DNA of 22,843 bases, from positions 1 to 22,843 of the forward strand of contig CAINDH010000168.1 of assembly GCA_903847285.1 (NCBI GenBank). Reading direction: 5' to 3'. This document shows, piece by piece, positions 15,005-22,843 of this stretch. A program made the translations under genes and the position numbers. The stretch is from an uncultured Verrucomicrobia subdivision 3 bacterium (GTDB lineage: Bacteria > Verrucomicrobiota > Verrucomicrobiae > Limisphaerales > UBA11358). Every line of letters starts with the position of its first letter. Position 1 is the stretch's first letter. Under the pieces are notes generated by a model. It did no database searches. It was given only the letters and a program-made list of their open reading frames with translations, and was not told the DNA's origin.

Positions 15005-17974
15005 ATGGATCAATTCGTTCTCCTCTTCATAGTGGTCATCGGACTGCCGCTAGTCATTGCGCCGATCGCCGTGACCATCTGGCTCATTAGCCGCGCCTCC
15101 ACCGCCAAAAAAGAGATTAAGGAATTGAACCGCCGGGTGGATTCGCTGCAAATCCAGCTCGCCAAACTCTCCAGCCAGCCACGCACGGCCACGGAAATCG
15201 CGGAGGAGAAACTTGCCCCGTTCGTTCCCGCCAATTTACCGCCGCGCCGCGAAGATTCAGAAACAAAAGCCGCTGCCGCCCCACCGGAAACCGCTTCCGA
15301 AATCATCTCTGAAACACCAATCGCTCCGCCGCCGATGGTTGAACCGCCACCCATCATTCCACCGTTGATTTCAACTCCCGTCGCAGAGCCCACGCTGACA
15401 ACCTTTGCAAGCGATAGCAAAACAGAAAATTTTGAATCCACTGAATCCGCCCAGACCGCCACGCCGCCGTTGCCGGAGAAAAATTCTTTTGAGATGCGGC
15501 TCGGAACTTACTGGCTCGTCCGCATCGGCATTGTGATGTTGCTGACCGGATTCGCCTTTTTTGCCAATTACGCTTACCACCATGTCGTGCCCCGACTCGG
15601 CCCCGGCGGAAAAATCTCCCTTCTCTACCTCGCCAGCGGATTATTGCTCGGCGCAGGCGCATGGTGGCAGCGGAAAAACGTCAAAGATTCCCTCAAAAAC
15701 TTCGCGCAGGTCGTATTCGCTGGCGGACTCGCGGCGGTTTATTTCACGACTTACGCGGCGCATCACATCCCGCCGTTGCAAATCATTGGCAGCGCGCTGG
15801 TGGATGGCACGCTCCTGCTCGCGTGGGCGGGCGTCATCGCGTGGATTGCCGACCGCCGAAAATCCGAAGTCATGGCGCTCTTCGCCGTTGGCCTCGCGTT
15901 TTTCACTTCGGTCATCACGCGCGTCGGCGAATTCACGCTTTACTCCAACCTCATCCTCACCGTCGTCGCCGTGGTGTTCCTCGTGCGCAACCGCTGGGCC
16001 GCACTATCATTCGCTAGCCTCGTGACGAGCTACGCTGGCTACGCCTTCTGGCGGTTTCTACACTCAGACGGTTGGCGCTGGGCCACGCCGGATGAAAACC
16101 TCTGGCTCGGCGCGGGTTTTCTTGTGTGCTATTGGCTCGTGTTCACGGCGGCAACGTTTTTGTCCAAGAGCGAAAAACTTTCTGGCGTGAGTCGCGCCGC
16201 GTTTCTCACGCTGAACAATGGCGCGGCCTTCACGTTGTTCCTGCTGACCATGCTACAAGTTCACTCCGGCGGTTTCTGGAAATTGTCCCTCGGGTTCGGC
16301 ATAGTGCTGCTGGCGCTCTCGGTGCTGGCGCAAAAATTATTGCCCGCCGAAAAACCCACTAAGAACGCCTACCTCACGCAGGGCTTGCTGCTTGTTACGC
16401 TCGGCTTCATTACCAAGTTCTCCGGCCTGCAACTCTCGCTTGTCCTCGGCGCGGAAAGCGTGGTGCTGTTCGTGTTCGGTTCGCAACGTCAGAGCGTCGT
16501 GCTGAAATGTTTCGCCCACGCCGCCGCGTGGCTGGCGACGGGCTGGTGCTTGGACAGCTTGAACAAGTTTGACGAACCAGGCCTGTGGACGGGCGCGGGC
16601 TTGGGCGCATTACTTGCATTCAATGCCTTCTGGGCGCACCGGATGGACGCAGGAAAAAGCGAATCGCCGCTCCGCGCTGAACCGACGGCGTTCATATTGC
16701 TCGCCTTCGCTGCGTGGCTGGCGACGACTTATTTCAACACCACCGAAGCAAACCTTCCACTCGCGCTGGCTGCCGAAGCGGTCGTCCTGACGTTTTCCTT
16801 TTACCTGCTGCGCGTTCGCGAAATCACGTTGCTTGGACAATTTTTTCTCGTGTTTGCGCAACTCGCATGGCTAGTCCACTTTTTGAATCACACGCCGCCG
16901 TGGTGGAATCCACTCGCCATCATCGCCGTCACCATCGGCTTGAGCCACTGGTGGCAGCATCAAAAAATTCTCGCCATCAGCCGCAACATTTTTGTGTGCT
17001 ACTCGACGATCTTTGCGTTGGCAACTGTTGGCGTGGTGCTGGTGTGGTTGCATCCGCTTGTCTCACCGCCCGGCTGGCTCGCGCTCACCAGCCTGCTCGC
17101 CGTGGCCGCGACGATTTACGGCGTAGCGACGCGCACGTGGCCGCTGGCAATCTGCGGGCAAATTTTTCTCGCCGTCAGCACGTGGGAATTTCTCGCGCAA
17201 CTCCTTCGCGAAAAACCTGAGTGGTATTTTCCGCTCGCGCCGCTCGCCGTTCTGGGAGTTTTATCCTTCGCCACCGTCGGCTGGTTCGCGCGCAAACCTG
17301 ATAGCAAAACGGAAGTGCGCGCCCCGCTTCTGCAAATCGCGCTTGTCTATCGTTGGCTCGCGCTGGCGATGTCGCTGCTATGGGTCTGGCAATATGTTCC
17401 CGAACGCCAACGCGTGTGGGCTTACATGGCGGCAGCGTCCGGGGTCTTTACGCTCGCCGTTTGGCGCCGCAACCGCGAAGCACTCGTGGCCGTGGCGGTC
17501 TATGCCACGACGTCGCTCGTCGTCCTCTGGGCGCGGGAAAATCTGGAGATGGATATCTGGTGGCCGAACCTGCTTTCACTCCTCGCGATTTTTGCGATGC
17601 AACAGATTCTGCGCCGCCCGGCTGCAAAAATTTCGCTCGCGGAACGCAATCACGGCGCAATGGTTTTCATTGCCGGCATTAGCTTGTGGCGTTTCCTCTC
17701 GTGCTGGGTGCCGACGAGCGGGCTGTTTCTGACGATGACTTGGGCGGGTTTTGCCGTGCTGGTATTCGCGGCCGGAATGATTTTACGCGAACGTTTCCTG
17801 CGCTGGTTCGGACTCGGCGTGCTTGCGGCTTCCGTTGGGCGCGTCGTGCTGGTGGACGTGTGGAAACAAGAAACGATTTATCGCGTGCTGACCTTCATGG
17901 CGTTGGGCGTGGCGCTGCTCGTCGTCGGCTTCGTCTACAACAAGTATCAGGAGGCGATTCGGAAATGGCTGTGA
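15005..17974 (+). CDS. DUF2339 polytopic membrane protein
   Basis: A 989-residue integral membrane protein. Residues 1-30 form an N-terminal anchor, followed by a short coiled coil (KKEIKELNRRVDSLQIQLAKL) and a long proline-rich linker (PPPMVEPPPIIPPL) to about residue 160. From M164 the sequence MRLGTYWLVRIGIVMLLTG matches the DUF2339 opening signature, and more than twenty hydrophobic helices fill the rest to the C-terminus. The function of this family is unknown; an envelope role is often guessed. Length is usual for DUF2339. The start at 15005 has no clear Shine-Dalgarno. It is followed after 76 nt by a secreted protein gene with its own good ribosome binding site. Confidence 0.87.
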   Translation: MDQFVLLFIVVIGLPLVIAPIAVTIWLISRASTAKKEIKELNRRVDSLQIQLAKLSSQPRTATEIAEEKLAPFVPANLPPRREDSETKAAAAPPETASEIISETPIAPPPMVEPPPIIPPLISTPVAEPTLTTFASDSKTENFESTESAQTATPPLPEKNSFEMRLGTYWLVRIGIVMLLTGFAFFANYAYHHVVPRLGPGGKISLLYLASGLLLGAGAWWQRKNVKDSLKNFAQVVFAGGLAAVYFTTYAAHHIPPLQIIGSALVDGTLLLAWAGVIAWIADRRKSEVMALFAVGLAFFTSVITRVGEFTLYSNLILTVVAVVFLVRNRWAALSFASLVTSYAGYAFWRFLHSDGWRWATPDENLWLGAGFLVCYWLVFTAATFLSKSEKLSGVSRAAFLTLNNGAAFTLFLLTMLQVHSGGFWKLSLGFGIVLLALSVLAQKLLPAEKPTKNAYLTQGLLLVTLGFITKFSGLQLSLVLGAESVVLFVFGSQRQSVVLKCFAHAAAWLATGWCLDSLNKFDEPGLWTGAGLGALLAFNAFWAHRMDAGKSESPLRAEPTAFILLAFAAWLATTYFNTTEANLPLALAAEAVVLTFSFYLLRVREITLLGQFFLVFAQLAWLVHFLNHTPPWWNPLAIIAVTIGLSHWWQHQKILAISRNIFVCYSTIFALATVGVVLVWLHPLVSPPGWLALTSLLAVAATIYGVATRTWPLAICGQIFLAVSTWEFLAQLLREKPEWYFPLAPLAVLGVLSFATVGWFARKPDSKTEVRAPLLQIALVYRWLALAMSLLWVWQYVPERQRVWAYMAAASGVFTLAVWRRNREALVAVAVYATTSLVVLWARENLEMDIWWPNLLSLLAIFAMQQILRRPAAKISLAERNHGAMVFIAGISLWRFLSCWVPTSGLFLTMTWAGFAVLVFAAGMILRERFLRWFGLGVLAASVGRVVLVDVWKQETIYRVLTFMALGVALLVVGFVYNKYQEAIRKWL

Positions 17975-18050
17975 AAACTCATGCTCTAAAACGCGTTGTA
18001 TCGAGGTTGATTGCTGCTAGGATGGCAAGGTAGCGAAAGGAAAAATCTGT

Positions 18051-19829
18051 ATGAAAACTACACTCCGCAAATTTCTCGTGGCCTTGTTCACGGCTTGGTT
18101 TTGCAGCAGTGTTAGCCAAGCCGCCACGCTCGCGATTTCGCCCGCTGTCACCAGCAACACCTACAGCGGCGTAGTCACGTTAAGCATCACTGGCCTGATC
18201 AGCGGCGAGCAGGTCAGCCTCCAAAACTGGATTGATGGCAACACCAACGGCGTGATTGACGCTGGCGACTTGCTGATGGACGGCGGCAAAATCAGCGACG
18301 GCGAAGTCATGGTCATCGGCGGCATTACGAACATCATCAAACCATTTGATAGCAATCTTTCAGCGGGAGCCATCACCACGACGCTGAATTTTGCGCCGCC
18401 GTTGACTCTGGAAAACATTGTCGCGCGGCACATTTACCGGCTGTCGAGTCCGAGCAACAATTTCACCGCGACCACCGCGTCGTTCATCGTGACCAATGCC
18501 GCCACCGCCCAGCGCGTCAGCGGCATCATTTACAGCAACGGCGTCACGCCCTTGCCGTATGCGAGCATCGTGGCGACACCGGCGGCAGGCGGCTACGCGG
18601 GCGCGGCGGTGGCGGATGCGAACGGACGCTATTCGTTGAATCTGAATCCCGGAACTTTCAACCTCATCGCCACCGCGCCGAATTATTTTTTTGATTTTTC
18701 ATCCGGCGTGACCGTGGTGCTGACCAACGGCGTTTCCGCCACGAACAACCTCACGTTGACGCGCGGCACGGCCACGATTTCTGGCTACATCTACAATGCG
18801 GGAAACAGTAACAAGCAGGAGGGCGTCATGCTGGAGTTGGATTCAGGAAGTTTGTTTGCCATCGTCTTCAGCGACACGAACGGAAATTATTCCGCCGCCG
18901 TCACGCCGAATTTTTGGCAGGTGCAACCCATCAAAGAACGTTTGGCCCGCCGTGCCGTGGTGGCCGCGCAAAGCCCGCTGCAAGTTGACACCACCTCCGC
19001 GAACGTGACCAACGCCAACCTCGGCTTGCCCAAGGGCAACGCGCTTTACTATGGACGCATCACTGACAACTCCAGTGTGCCATTCAACAACATCCGCATG
19101 AGCGCAGGCGACGGCTCGAATAATTTATACAGCGCCATCGGCTACAGCGATACGAATGGCTACTACGCCGTCGCGGTTTTGGGGAACACCAGCACCGACT
19201 GGAATTGCAGTGCGAATGATTCCGACAACACGGTGCTGGCGAATTACGTCCTGAATAATTTCGGCAATACCAACATCACCGTCGGCCAGGCCATTCTGCA
19301 AAATTATGTCGCGCTGCCCGTGACCGCGCATATTTTTGGACGCGTGCTGGATAATCTTGGCAGCCCCGTCAGCGGCGTTACCCTGTATGCTGATCTGTTC
19401 AACGGCGGGAACAATTATTCGTCCCAAAACATCAGCACGGATATGGCGGGGAATTATACGCTCGGCGTGGCAGCAGGCTTTTGGAATGTTCGTTTCAGCT
19501 ACGGTAACGACGACCTTTCTAGCCACGGGCTGGTGGATTTATTCCAGCCTTATAGCGTCACCATCCCGCCGACCAACATCACGCTCAACATTACCGTTTA
19601 CACGAATGGCACGCCGCTCATCAGCCAGCCGCAACGCCAGTCGGCCACACAATTCGGCTTCAACGTCGTCGGCTCTGTGGGCGTAAATTATTCCGCGCAA
19701 GTCTCAACGAATCTGGCGAAGACGAACTGGACGACGTTTTCCACGTTCACTCTTACATCAAATTATTTTCCCATCGTGGACACGCACGCCACGAACGGCG
19801 CGCGCTTCTATCGGCTGCTGAAAAACTAG
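18051..19829 (+). CDS. Secreted carboxypeptidase-regulatory-like repeat protein
   Basis: A 592-residue exported protein with a signal peptide (LRKFLVALFTAWFCSSVSQA, cut before ATLAIS). After an N-terminal beta domain, four degenerate carboxypeptidase-regulatory-like (prealbumin fold) units are seen at about 156-235, 243-300, 335-390 and 427-490. Each carries a D-x-x-G-x-Y turn: DANGRYSLNL, DTNGNYSAAV, DTNGYYAVAV and DMAGNYTLGV. The C-terminal 60 residues (YSAQVSTNLAKTNWTTF to RFYRLLKN) match a beta domain frequent at the ends of Verrucomicrobial secreted proteins; whether it is a sorting domain is not known. AAAGGA at 18036-18041 fixes the start at 18051. The role is probably structural or adhesive (inference). 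The stop overlaps the convergent livF stop. Confidence 0.8.
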   Translation: MKTTLRKFLVALFTAWFCSSVSQAATLAISPAVTSNTYSGVVTLSITGLISGEQVSLQNWIDGNTNGVIDAGDLLMDGGKISDGEVMVIGGITNIIKPFDSNLSAGAITTTLNFAPPLTLENIVARHIYRLSSPSNNFTATTASFIVTNAATAQRVSGIIYSNGVTPLPYASIVATPAAGGYAGAAVADANGRYSLNLNPGTFNLIATAPNYFFDFSSGVTVVLTNGVSATNNLTLTRGTATISGYIYNAGNSNKQEGVMLELDSGSLFAIVFSDTNGNYSAAVTPNFWQVQPIKERLARRAVVAAQSPLQVDTTSANVTNANLGLPKGNALYYGRITDNSSVPFNNIRMSAGDGSNNLYSAIGYSDTNGYYAVAVLGNTSTDWNCSANDSDNTVLANYVLNNFGNTNITVGQAILQNYVALPVTAHIFGRVLDNLGSPVSGVTLYADLFNGGNNYSSQNISTDMAGNYTLGVAAGFWNVRFSYGNDDLSSHGLVDLFQPYSVTIPPTNITLNITVYTNGTPLISQPQRQSATQFGFNVVGSVGVNYSAQVSTNLAKTNWTTFSTFTLTSNYFPIVDTHATNGARFYRLLKN

Positions 19830-20533
19830 CCGCCGAGATACGCGCTCTTCACTTGTGGATTCTGGCGGAGTGAGGCCGAGTCGCCTTGCAGCGTGATGTT
19901 GCCTGTCTCCAAAACGTAGCCGAAGCTGGAAACTTCCAGCGCGCGGTTCGCGTTCTGTTCCACTAGTAAAATCGTCAAGCCGCGCTCGCGGTTGATCTCC
20001 ACGATCTTTTCAAAAATGGTTTTCACCAGCAGCGGCGCGAGGCCCAGCGATGGCTCATCCAGCATCAGAAACTTTGGCTGGCTCATCAGCGCGCGACCAA
20101 TCGCCAGCATCTGCTGCTCGCCGCCGCTCAAAGTCCCGGCAACCTGCTGCTCGCGTTCCTTCAATCGCGGAAACGTGGCGAAGACAAATTCCAGTTCGCG
20201 CCGGACGATTTTTTTGTCGCGCACCAAATACGCGCCCATCTGCAAATTCTCCAGCACCGTGAGGTTCGCGAAAATCATCCGACCTTCGGGCACGTGCGAC
20301 AAACCGCGCGCCACAATCTCATGCGGAGGCAATCCGGCAATGGTTTTGTCGTCGTAAACGATTTCACCGGACTTCGGTTTCAGCAGGCCAGAAATCGTCT
20401 TCAGCGTCGTCGTTTTGCCCGCGCCGTTACTGCCGATGAGCGTGACAATGCTGCCGGACTGCACGGACAACGAGATGCCTTGCAGCGCATTGATCGCACC
20501 ATAGCTGACGGTCAGATTTTTTATCTCGAGCAT
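19826..20533 (-). CDS. livF: Branched-chain amino-acid ABC transporter ATPase LivF
   Basis: A 235-residue ATPase, one of two that drive the LivHM permease. It has Walker A GSNGAGKT at 34-41, the LivF-typical VPEGRMIFANLTVLENL, signature LSGGEQQ from 135, Walker B FLMLDEPSLGLAP with D159 and E160, and the switch region LLVEQNANRAL. The length is standard. The ATG follows the livG stop with no gap, indicating translational coupling. It is the last gene of the operon, and its stop shares a CTAG with the convergent upstream neighbour. Confidence 0.95.
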   Translation of the reverse strand: MLEIKNLTVSYGAINALQGISLSVQSGSIVTLIGSNGAGKTTTLKTISGLLKPKSGEIVYDDKTIAGLPPHEIVARGLSHVPEGRMIFANLTVLENLQMGAYLVRDKKIVRRELEFVFATFPRLKEREQQVAGTLSGGEQQMLAIGRALMSQPKFLMLDEPSLGLAPLLVKTIFEKIVEINRERGLTILLVEQNANRALEVSSFGYVLETGNITLQGDSASLRQNPQVKSAYLGG

Positions 20534-21295
20534 TTAGTCTCCCAGATACGCCGCGATGACTTTTGGATTCTTGCGCACTTCATCCGGCTTGCCTTCGGCA
20601 ATTTTGATTCCGTAATCCAGCACCACGATGCGCTCGCAAATTTCCATGACGAGCTGCATATCGTGTTCGACGAGCAGAATCGAGATTTGAAACTTGTCCT
20701 TGATGAAACGGATGAGCCGCGCGAGCTCAACTTTCTCCGTCGGGTTCATGCCGGCAGCGGGCTCGTCAAGCAACAGCAATTTAGGTCTCGTCGCCAGCGC
20801 GCGAACGATTTCCAAACGTCGCTGGTCGCCATAAGGCAGACTCTTGGCGGATTCGTCGCGGAATTTGCCGAGATGAAAAATCTCCAGCAACTCCATCACC
20901 TGTCGCGCGATTTCCTTTTCGCCCTCGCGGAAAGCCCGTCCACGCCAGAGCGAATTGATGACGCGCCGTTCGCAATGCAGTTGCGCCGCTGCGCGCACGT
21001 TGTCGAACACCGTGAGCGAACTGAACAGCCGGATGTTTTGAAACGTCCGCGCAATCCCGCGCCGCGCGAGGTGATGCGCCTTGAGTTTGGAAGTTGGCTG
21101 ACTGGCGAAAGAAATTTTCCCCGCCGTCGGCTGATACACGCCGGTGATGAGATTGAAAACGGTCGTCTTGCCCGCGCCGTTTGGGCCAATCAAGCCGACG
21201 AGTTCGCCCACGCCAATCTGCAAATCCAGTTCCGACACTGCCGTCAATCCGCCGAAGAGGATGGTCACGTTTTCAAGTTGGAGCAGAGCGGACAT
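20534..21295 (-). CDS. livG: Branched-chain amino-acid ABC transporter ATPase LivG
   Basis: A 253-residue ATPase partner of LivF. Walker A is GPNGAGKT at 37-44. RGIARTFQNIRLFSSLTVFDNV and the variant signature LPYGDQRRLEIVRAL are LivG hallmarks, followed by Walker B LLLLDEPAAGMNP and LLVEHDMQLVM. The stop directly abuts the livF ATG. The ATG is separated from livM by the four-helix-bundle cassette, whose AT-rich left repeat begins one base upstream of it, so its native ribosome binding site may have been replaced. Confidence 0.95.
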   Translation of the reverse strand: MSALLQLENVTILFGGLTAVSELDLQIGVGELVGLIGPNGAGKTTVFNLITGVYQPTAGKISFASQPTSKLKAHHLARRGIARTFQNIRLFSSLTVFDNVRAAAQLHCERRVINSLWRGRAFREGEKEIARQVMELLEIFHLGKFRDESAKSLPYGDQRRLEIVRALATRPKLLLLDEPAAGMNPTEKVELARLIRFIKDKFQISILLVEHDMQLVMEICERIVVLDYGIKIAEGKPDEVRKNPKVIAAYLGD

Positions 21296-21324
21296 GAATT
21301 AAAAATGCAAAATTAAAAATCAAA
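21296..21324. repeat. AT-rich inverted repeat, livG-side boundary of cassette
   Basis: The plus strand starts GAATTAAAAATGCAAAATTA and continues AT-rich. It is nearly the reverse complement of 21719-21745. It contains the stop codon of the four-helix-bundle gene (TGA, minus strand, 21320-21322) and begins immediately upstream of the livG ATG. Confidence 0.75.
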
Positions 21325-21721
21325 CCTCTCCGCCACGTTTGGTTGAAACGATAATCGCCCCTATCACGCGCCGAATCTCGTCAGCCTCCCGAATTAGCGG
21401 GTTCAAATCATTTATGGAAACGACATTTGCCGGGACGAGCAAGCGGAGTCGCAGATGCGTCTCCCGCGCCTCTTTCAACGCGATGCTCATCTTACTTACA
21501 AAGTCCGCCTTGCTTTGAGCCGCCTGCGCTTCTTCAACATTTGCTGGAACACTGGTTCCGGCACGGAGAATCTGGCTCATCAAAATCCTGCCAACTCCGG
21601 GACGCTCATCCAGCTTGCCGCACAACTGGATGATGTGAACGGCGAATTCAAACGTGCGCTCAACAATGTCCCTTGGCGGAACCTCGTTTGAATCGCCCGA
21701 ACTGGATTCGGCTTTTTTCAT
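21320..21721 (-). CDS. Four-helix-bundle protein (23S rRNA intervening-sequence/S23 family)
   Basis: A 133-residue all-alpha protein. The core ILRAGTSVPANVEEA, then KADFVSKMSIALKEARET, is the hallmark of the 23S rRNA-intervening-sequence four-helix-bundle family; related proteins form ring-shaped oligomers, and one acts with diversity-generating retroelements. The true function is unknown. An N-terminal tail of about 20 polar residues (KKAESSSGDSNEV) precedes helix 1. The gene interrupts the liv operon between livM and livG, in the same direction. Both ends lie in AT-rich inverted repeats: the ATG at the end of the right copy and the TGA in the left. There is no reverse transcriptase or 23S rRNA nearby. 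Acquisition as a cassette is inference. Confidence 0.88.
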   Translation of the reverse strand: MKKAESSSGDSNEVPPRDIVERTFEFAVHIIQLCGKLDERPGVGRILMSQILRAGTSVPANVEEAQAAQSKADFVSKMSIALKEARETHLRLRLLVPANVVSINDLNPLIREADEIRRVIGAIIVSTKRGGEV

Positions 21722-21745
21722 TTTAAATTTTGAATTTTTAATTTC
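21719..21745. repeat. AT-rich inverted repeat, livM-side boundary of cassette
   Basis: On the minus strand it begins GAAATTAAAAATTCAAAATT and ends in the ATG of the four-helix-bundle gene. It aligns with the plus-strand repeat at 21296 with only small gaps and substitutions. It also supplies the last codon and the TAA stop of livM. Confidence 0.75.
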
Positions 21746-22658
21746 TTTTCCTTCGGAAGGAAAAGAGGCCTTGTGGGCGCAAAATCATCAGCACGATGAT
21801 GAGCAACGAGTAGAGGATCATCCGGTATTCCGCGAATCCGCGCAGGAATTCCGGCAGCAGCGTTAGCAGGATGGCCGCGACGATGACACCCGCTGTGCGG
21901 CCCATGCCGCCGAGGATCACCATCATCACGATGTCGATGCTCTTGAGAAAATCAAAGCCGGTCGGCGAGAGGAATTGTTTGTGATGCGCGTAAAGTCCGC
22001 CCGCGATACCGGCGAAAAATGCGCCGAACACAAACGCGGTGACTTTATAGCGCACCGGATTGACGCCGACGGAACTGGCGGCGATCTCGTCGTCGTGGAC
22101 AGCGATGAAGCCGCGGCCGTAAGTCGAATTCACGATGGACGTGATAACAAAAACGGTGATGGCCGCGAACGCCCACGCCCAGAACAGATTTGTTTCATGC
22201 GGAATATTTTTTAATCCGCTGGCTGCGCCGACGCTTTCCATGTTTTGCAAAACCACGCGGATGATTTCACCAGAACCGAGCGTGACTATGGCGAGATAAT
22301 CGCCGCGCAACCGTAGCGTCGGCACGCCGACGGCCAGGCCGGACAGCGCCGCGAGCAAGCCGCCGGACAGCAGCGCCGCGAAAAATAAAACCGGCGCGAG
22401 TTGCGCTGGAATTTTATCCGAAAAGACGATGGAGATTTTCGCCGCCGTGTAGGCGCCAACCGCCATGAAACCCGCGTGGCCCAAGGAGAATTGCCCCGTG
22501 TGGCCGTTGATGAGATTGAGGCTGACGGCGAGGATGACGTTGATGCCGATGTCAATCACCACGCCGAGGTAATAGCGGTTGAACTGCGCCGAAAAAGCCG
22601 ACACGACCGCCGCCACAAAAATGGCCGCGATCAAAAATCGTTTTGCGCCGGAGTTCAT
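21738..22658 (-). CDS. livM: Branched-chain amino-acid ABC transporter permease LivM
   Basis: A 306-residue permease with about eight to ten transmembrane segments, which forms the membrane channel with LivH. Hallmarks are LNLINGHTGQFSLGHAGFMAVGAY near the N-terminus and YGRGFIAVHDDEIAASSVGVNPVRYKVTAF, the cytoplasmic EAA-like loop that contacts the ATPases. VMMVILGGMGRTAGVIVAA and the tail ILRPQGLF also fit. The ATG overlaps the livH stop by one base (TGATG). The stop lies inside the AT-rich repeat of the downstream cassette, so the last residue (RRKRN) may be altered from the ancestral form. Confidence 0.95.
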   Translation of the reverse strand: MNSGAKRFLIAAIFVAAVVSAFSAQFNRYYLGVVIDIGINVILAVSLNLINGHTGQFSLGHAGFMAVGAYTAAKISIVFSDKIPAQLAPVLFFAALLSGGLLAALSGLAVGVPTLRLRGDYLAIVTLGSGEIIRVVLQNMESVGAASGLKNIPHETNLFWAWAFAAITVFVITSIVNSTYGRGFIAVHDDEIAASSVGVNPVRYKVTAFVFGAFFAGIAGGLYAHHKQFLSPTGFDFLKSIDIVMMVILGGMGRTAGVIVAAILLTLLPEFLRGFAEYRMILYSLLIIVLMILRPQGLFSFRRKRN

Positions 22659-22843
22659 CAGACTTTTTCCACCGTTGATTTGCCGAGCAAGCCGGCGGGT
22701 TTGAACAGCAGGATCAAAATCAAAATGGCGAATGCGATACCGTCGCGGTAATTCGACATGCCGGGGATGCCGCCCGCGAACGTTTCCAGCAGGCCGATCA
22801 CCAGGCCGCCGAGCGCCGCGCCGGGCAGGTTGCCGATGCCGCC
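22658..22843 (-). CDS. livH: Branched-chain amino-acid ABC transporter permease LivH, C-terminal part
   Basis: The last 61 codons of LivH, with the rest past the right edge. GGIGNLPGAALGGLVIGLLE is the conserved LivH segment, and the final helix is followed by LLFKPAGLLGKSTVEKV. The stop TGA overlaps the livM ATG by one base, so the two permeases are translationally coupled. The substrate-binding protein gene is not seen and may lie further right. Confidence 0.93.
   Translation of the reverse strand, partial: GGIGNLPGAALGGLVIGLLETFAGGIPGMSNYRDGIAFAILILILLFKPAGLLGKSTVEKV

Noticed and set aside
17996..18023. Sigma-70 promoter (TTGTAT, 16 nt, TAGGAT) before the secreted protein gene
   Set aside because: Only 4 of 6 matches in each box; too weak to annotate.
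20294..21316. 340-codon open frame on the plus strand
   Set aside because: It lies antisense to livF and livG, both of which have complete family motifs; its Arg/His-rich product shows no motif, as expected of a codon-bias shadow.

Overview
The window reads as chromosomal DNA of a Verrucomicrobiota bacterium, probably of the Limisphaerales/Pedosphaera type (inference). The clues are a PEP-CTERM surface protein with the VPDGG form of the sorting signal, a Tat-exported sulfatase beside an oxygen-independent sulfatase-maturing radical SAM enzyme, a secreted glycosidase, a large secreted carboxypeptidase-regulatory-like protein ending in an RFYRLLKN tail, few Shine-Dalgarno sites, and several dispersed repeat families. 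I see no tRNA, rRNA, CRISPR array or insertion sequence.

Layout. (1) 1-2844, minus: an AddB-like recombination helicase/nuclease, open from a Walker A motif to the window edge, with its C-terminus outside. (2) 3056-6408, plus: a secreted GH2 beta-glucuronidase-like enzyme followed 11 nt later by a phosphohexomutase. (3) 6422-7924, minus: a Cys-type sulfatase, divergent from a plus-strand anSME-type maturase (8036-9334) that carries an in-frame palindromic insert. (4) 9336-10445, minus: an amidohydrolase lipoprotein, divergent from an M42 aminopeptidase and an ABC ATPase (10552-12432, plus). (5) A bidirectional terminator, then a minus-strand PEP-CTERM gene (12555-13169) behind a convincing sigma-54 -24/-12 site. 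(6) 13672-19829, plus: a membrane protein of unknown function, a DUF2339 polytopic membrane protein and a large secreted repeat protein. (7) 19826-22843, minus: a branched-chain amino-acid (Liv) ABC transporter operon, livH(partial)-livM-[four-helix-bundle gene]-livG-livF.

How they fit. The GH2 enzyme, the sulfatase and its maturase suggest breakdown of sulfated, uronic-acid-containing glycans, although they are not one operon. The Liv genes make the permeases and ATPases of one importer; its binding protein is not in view. The most unusual feature is repeat DNA tolerated inside or tightly against genes: a 72-bp hairpin element as 24 in-frame codons in the maturase, two repeat-like in-frame inserts plus a start-overlapping repeat in addB, and a four-helix-bundle gene bounded by AT-rich inverted repeats between livM and livG.
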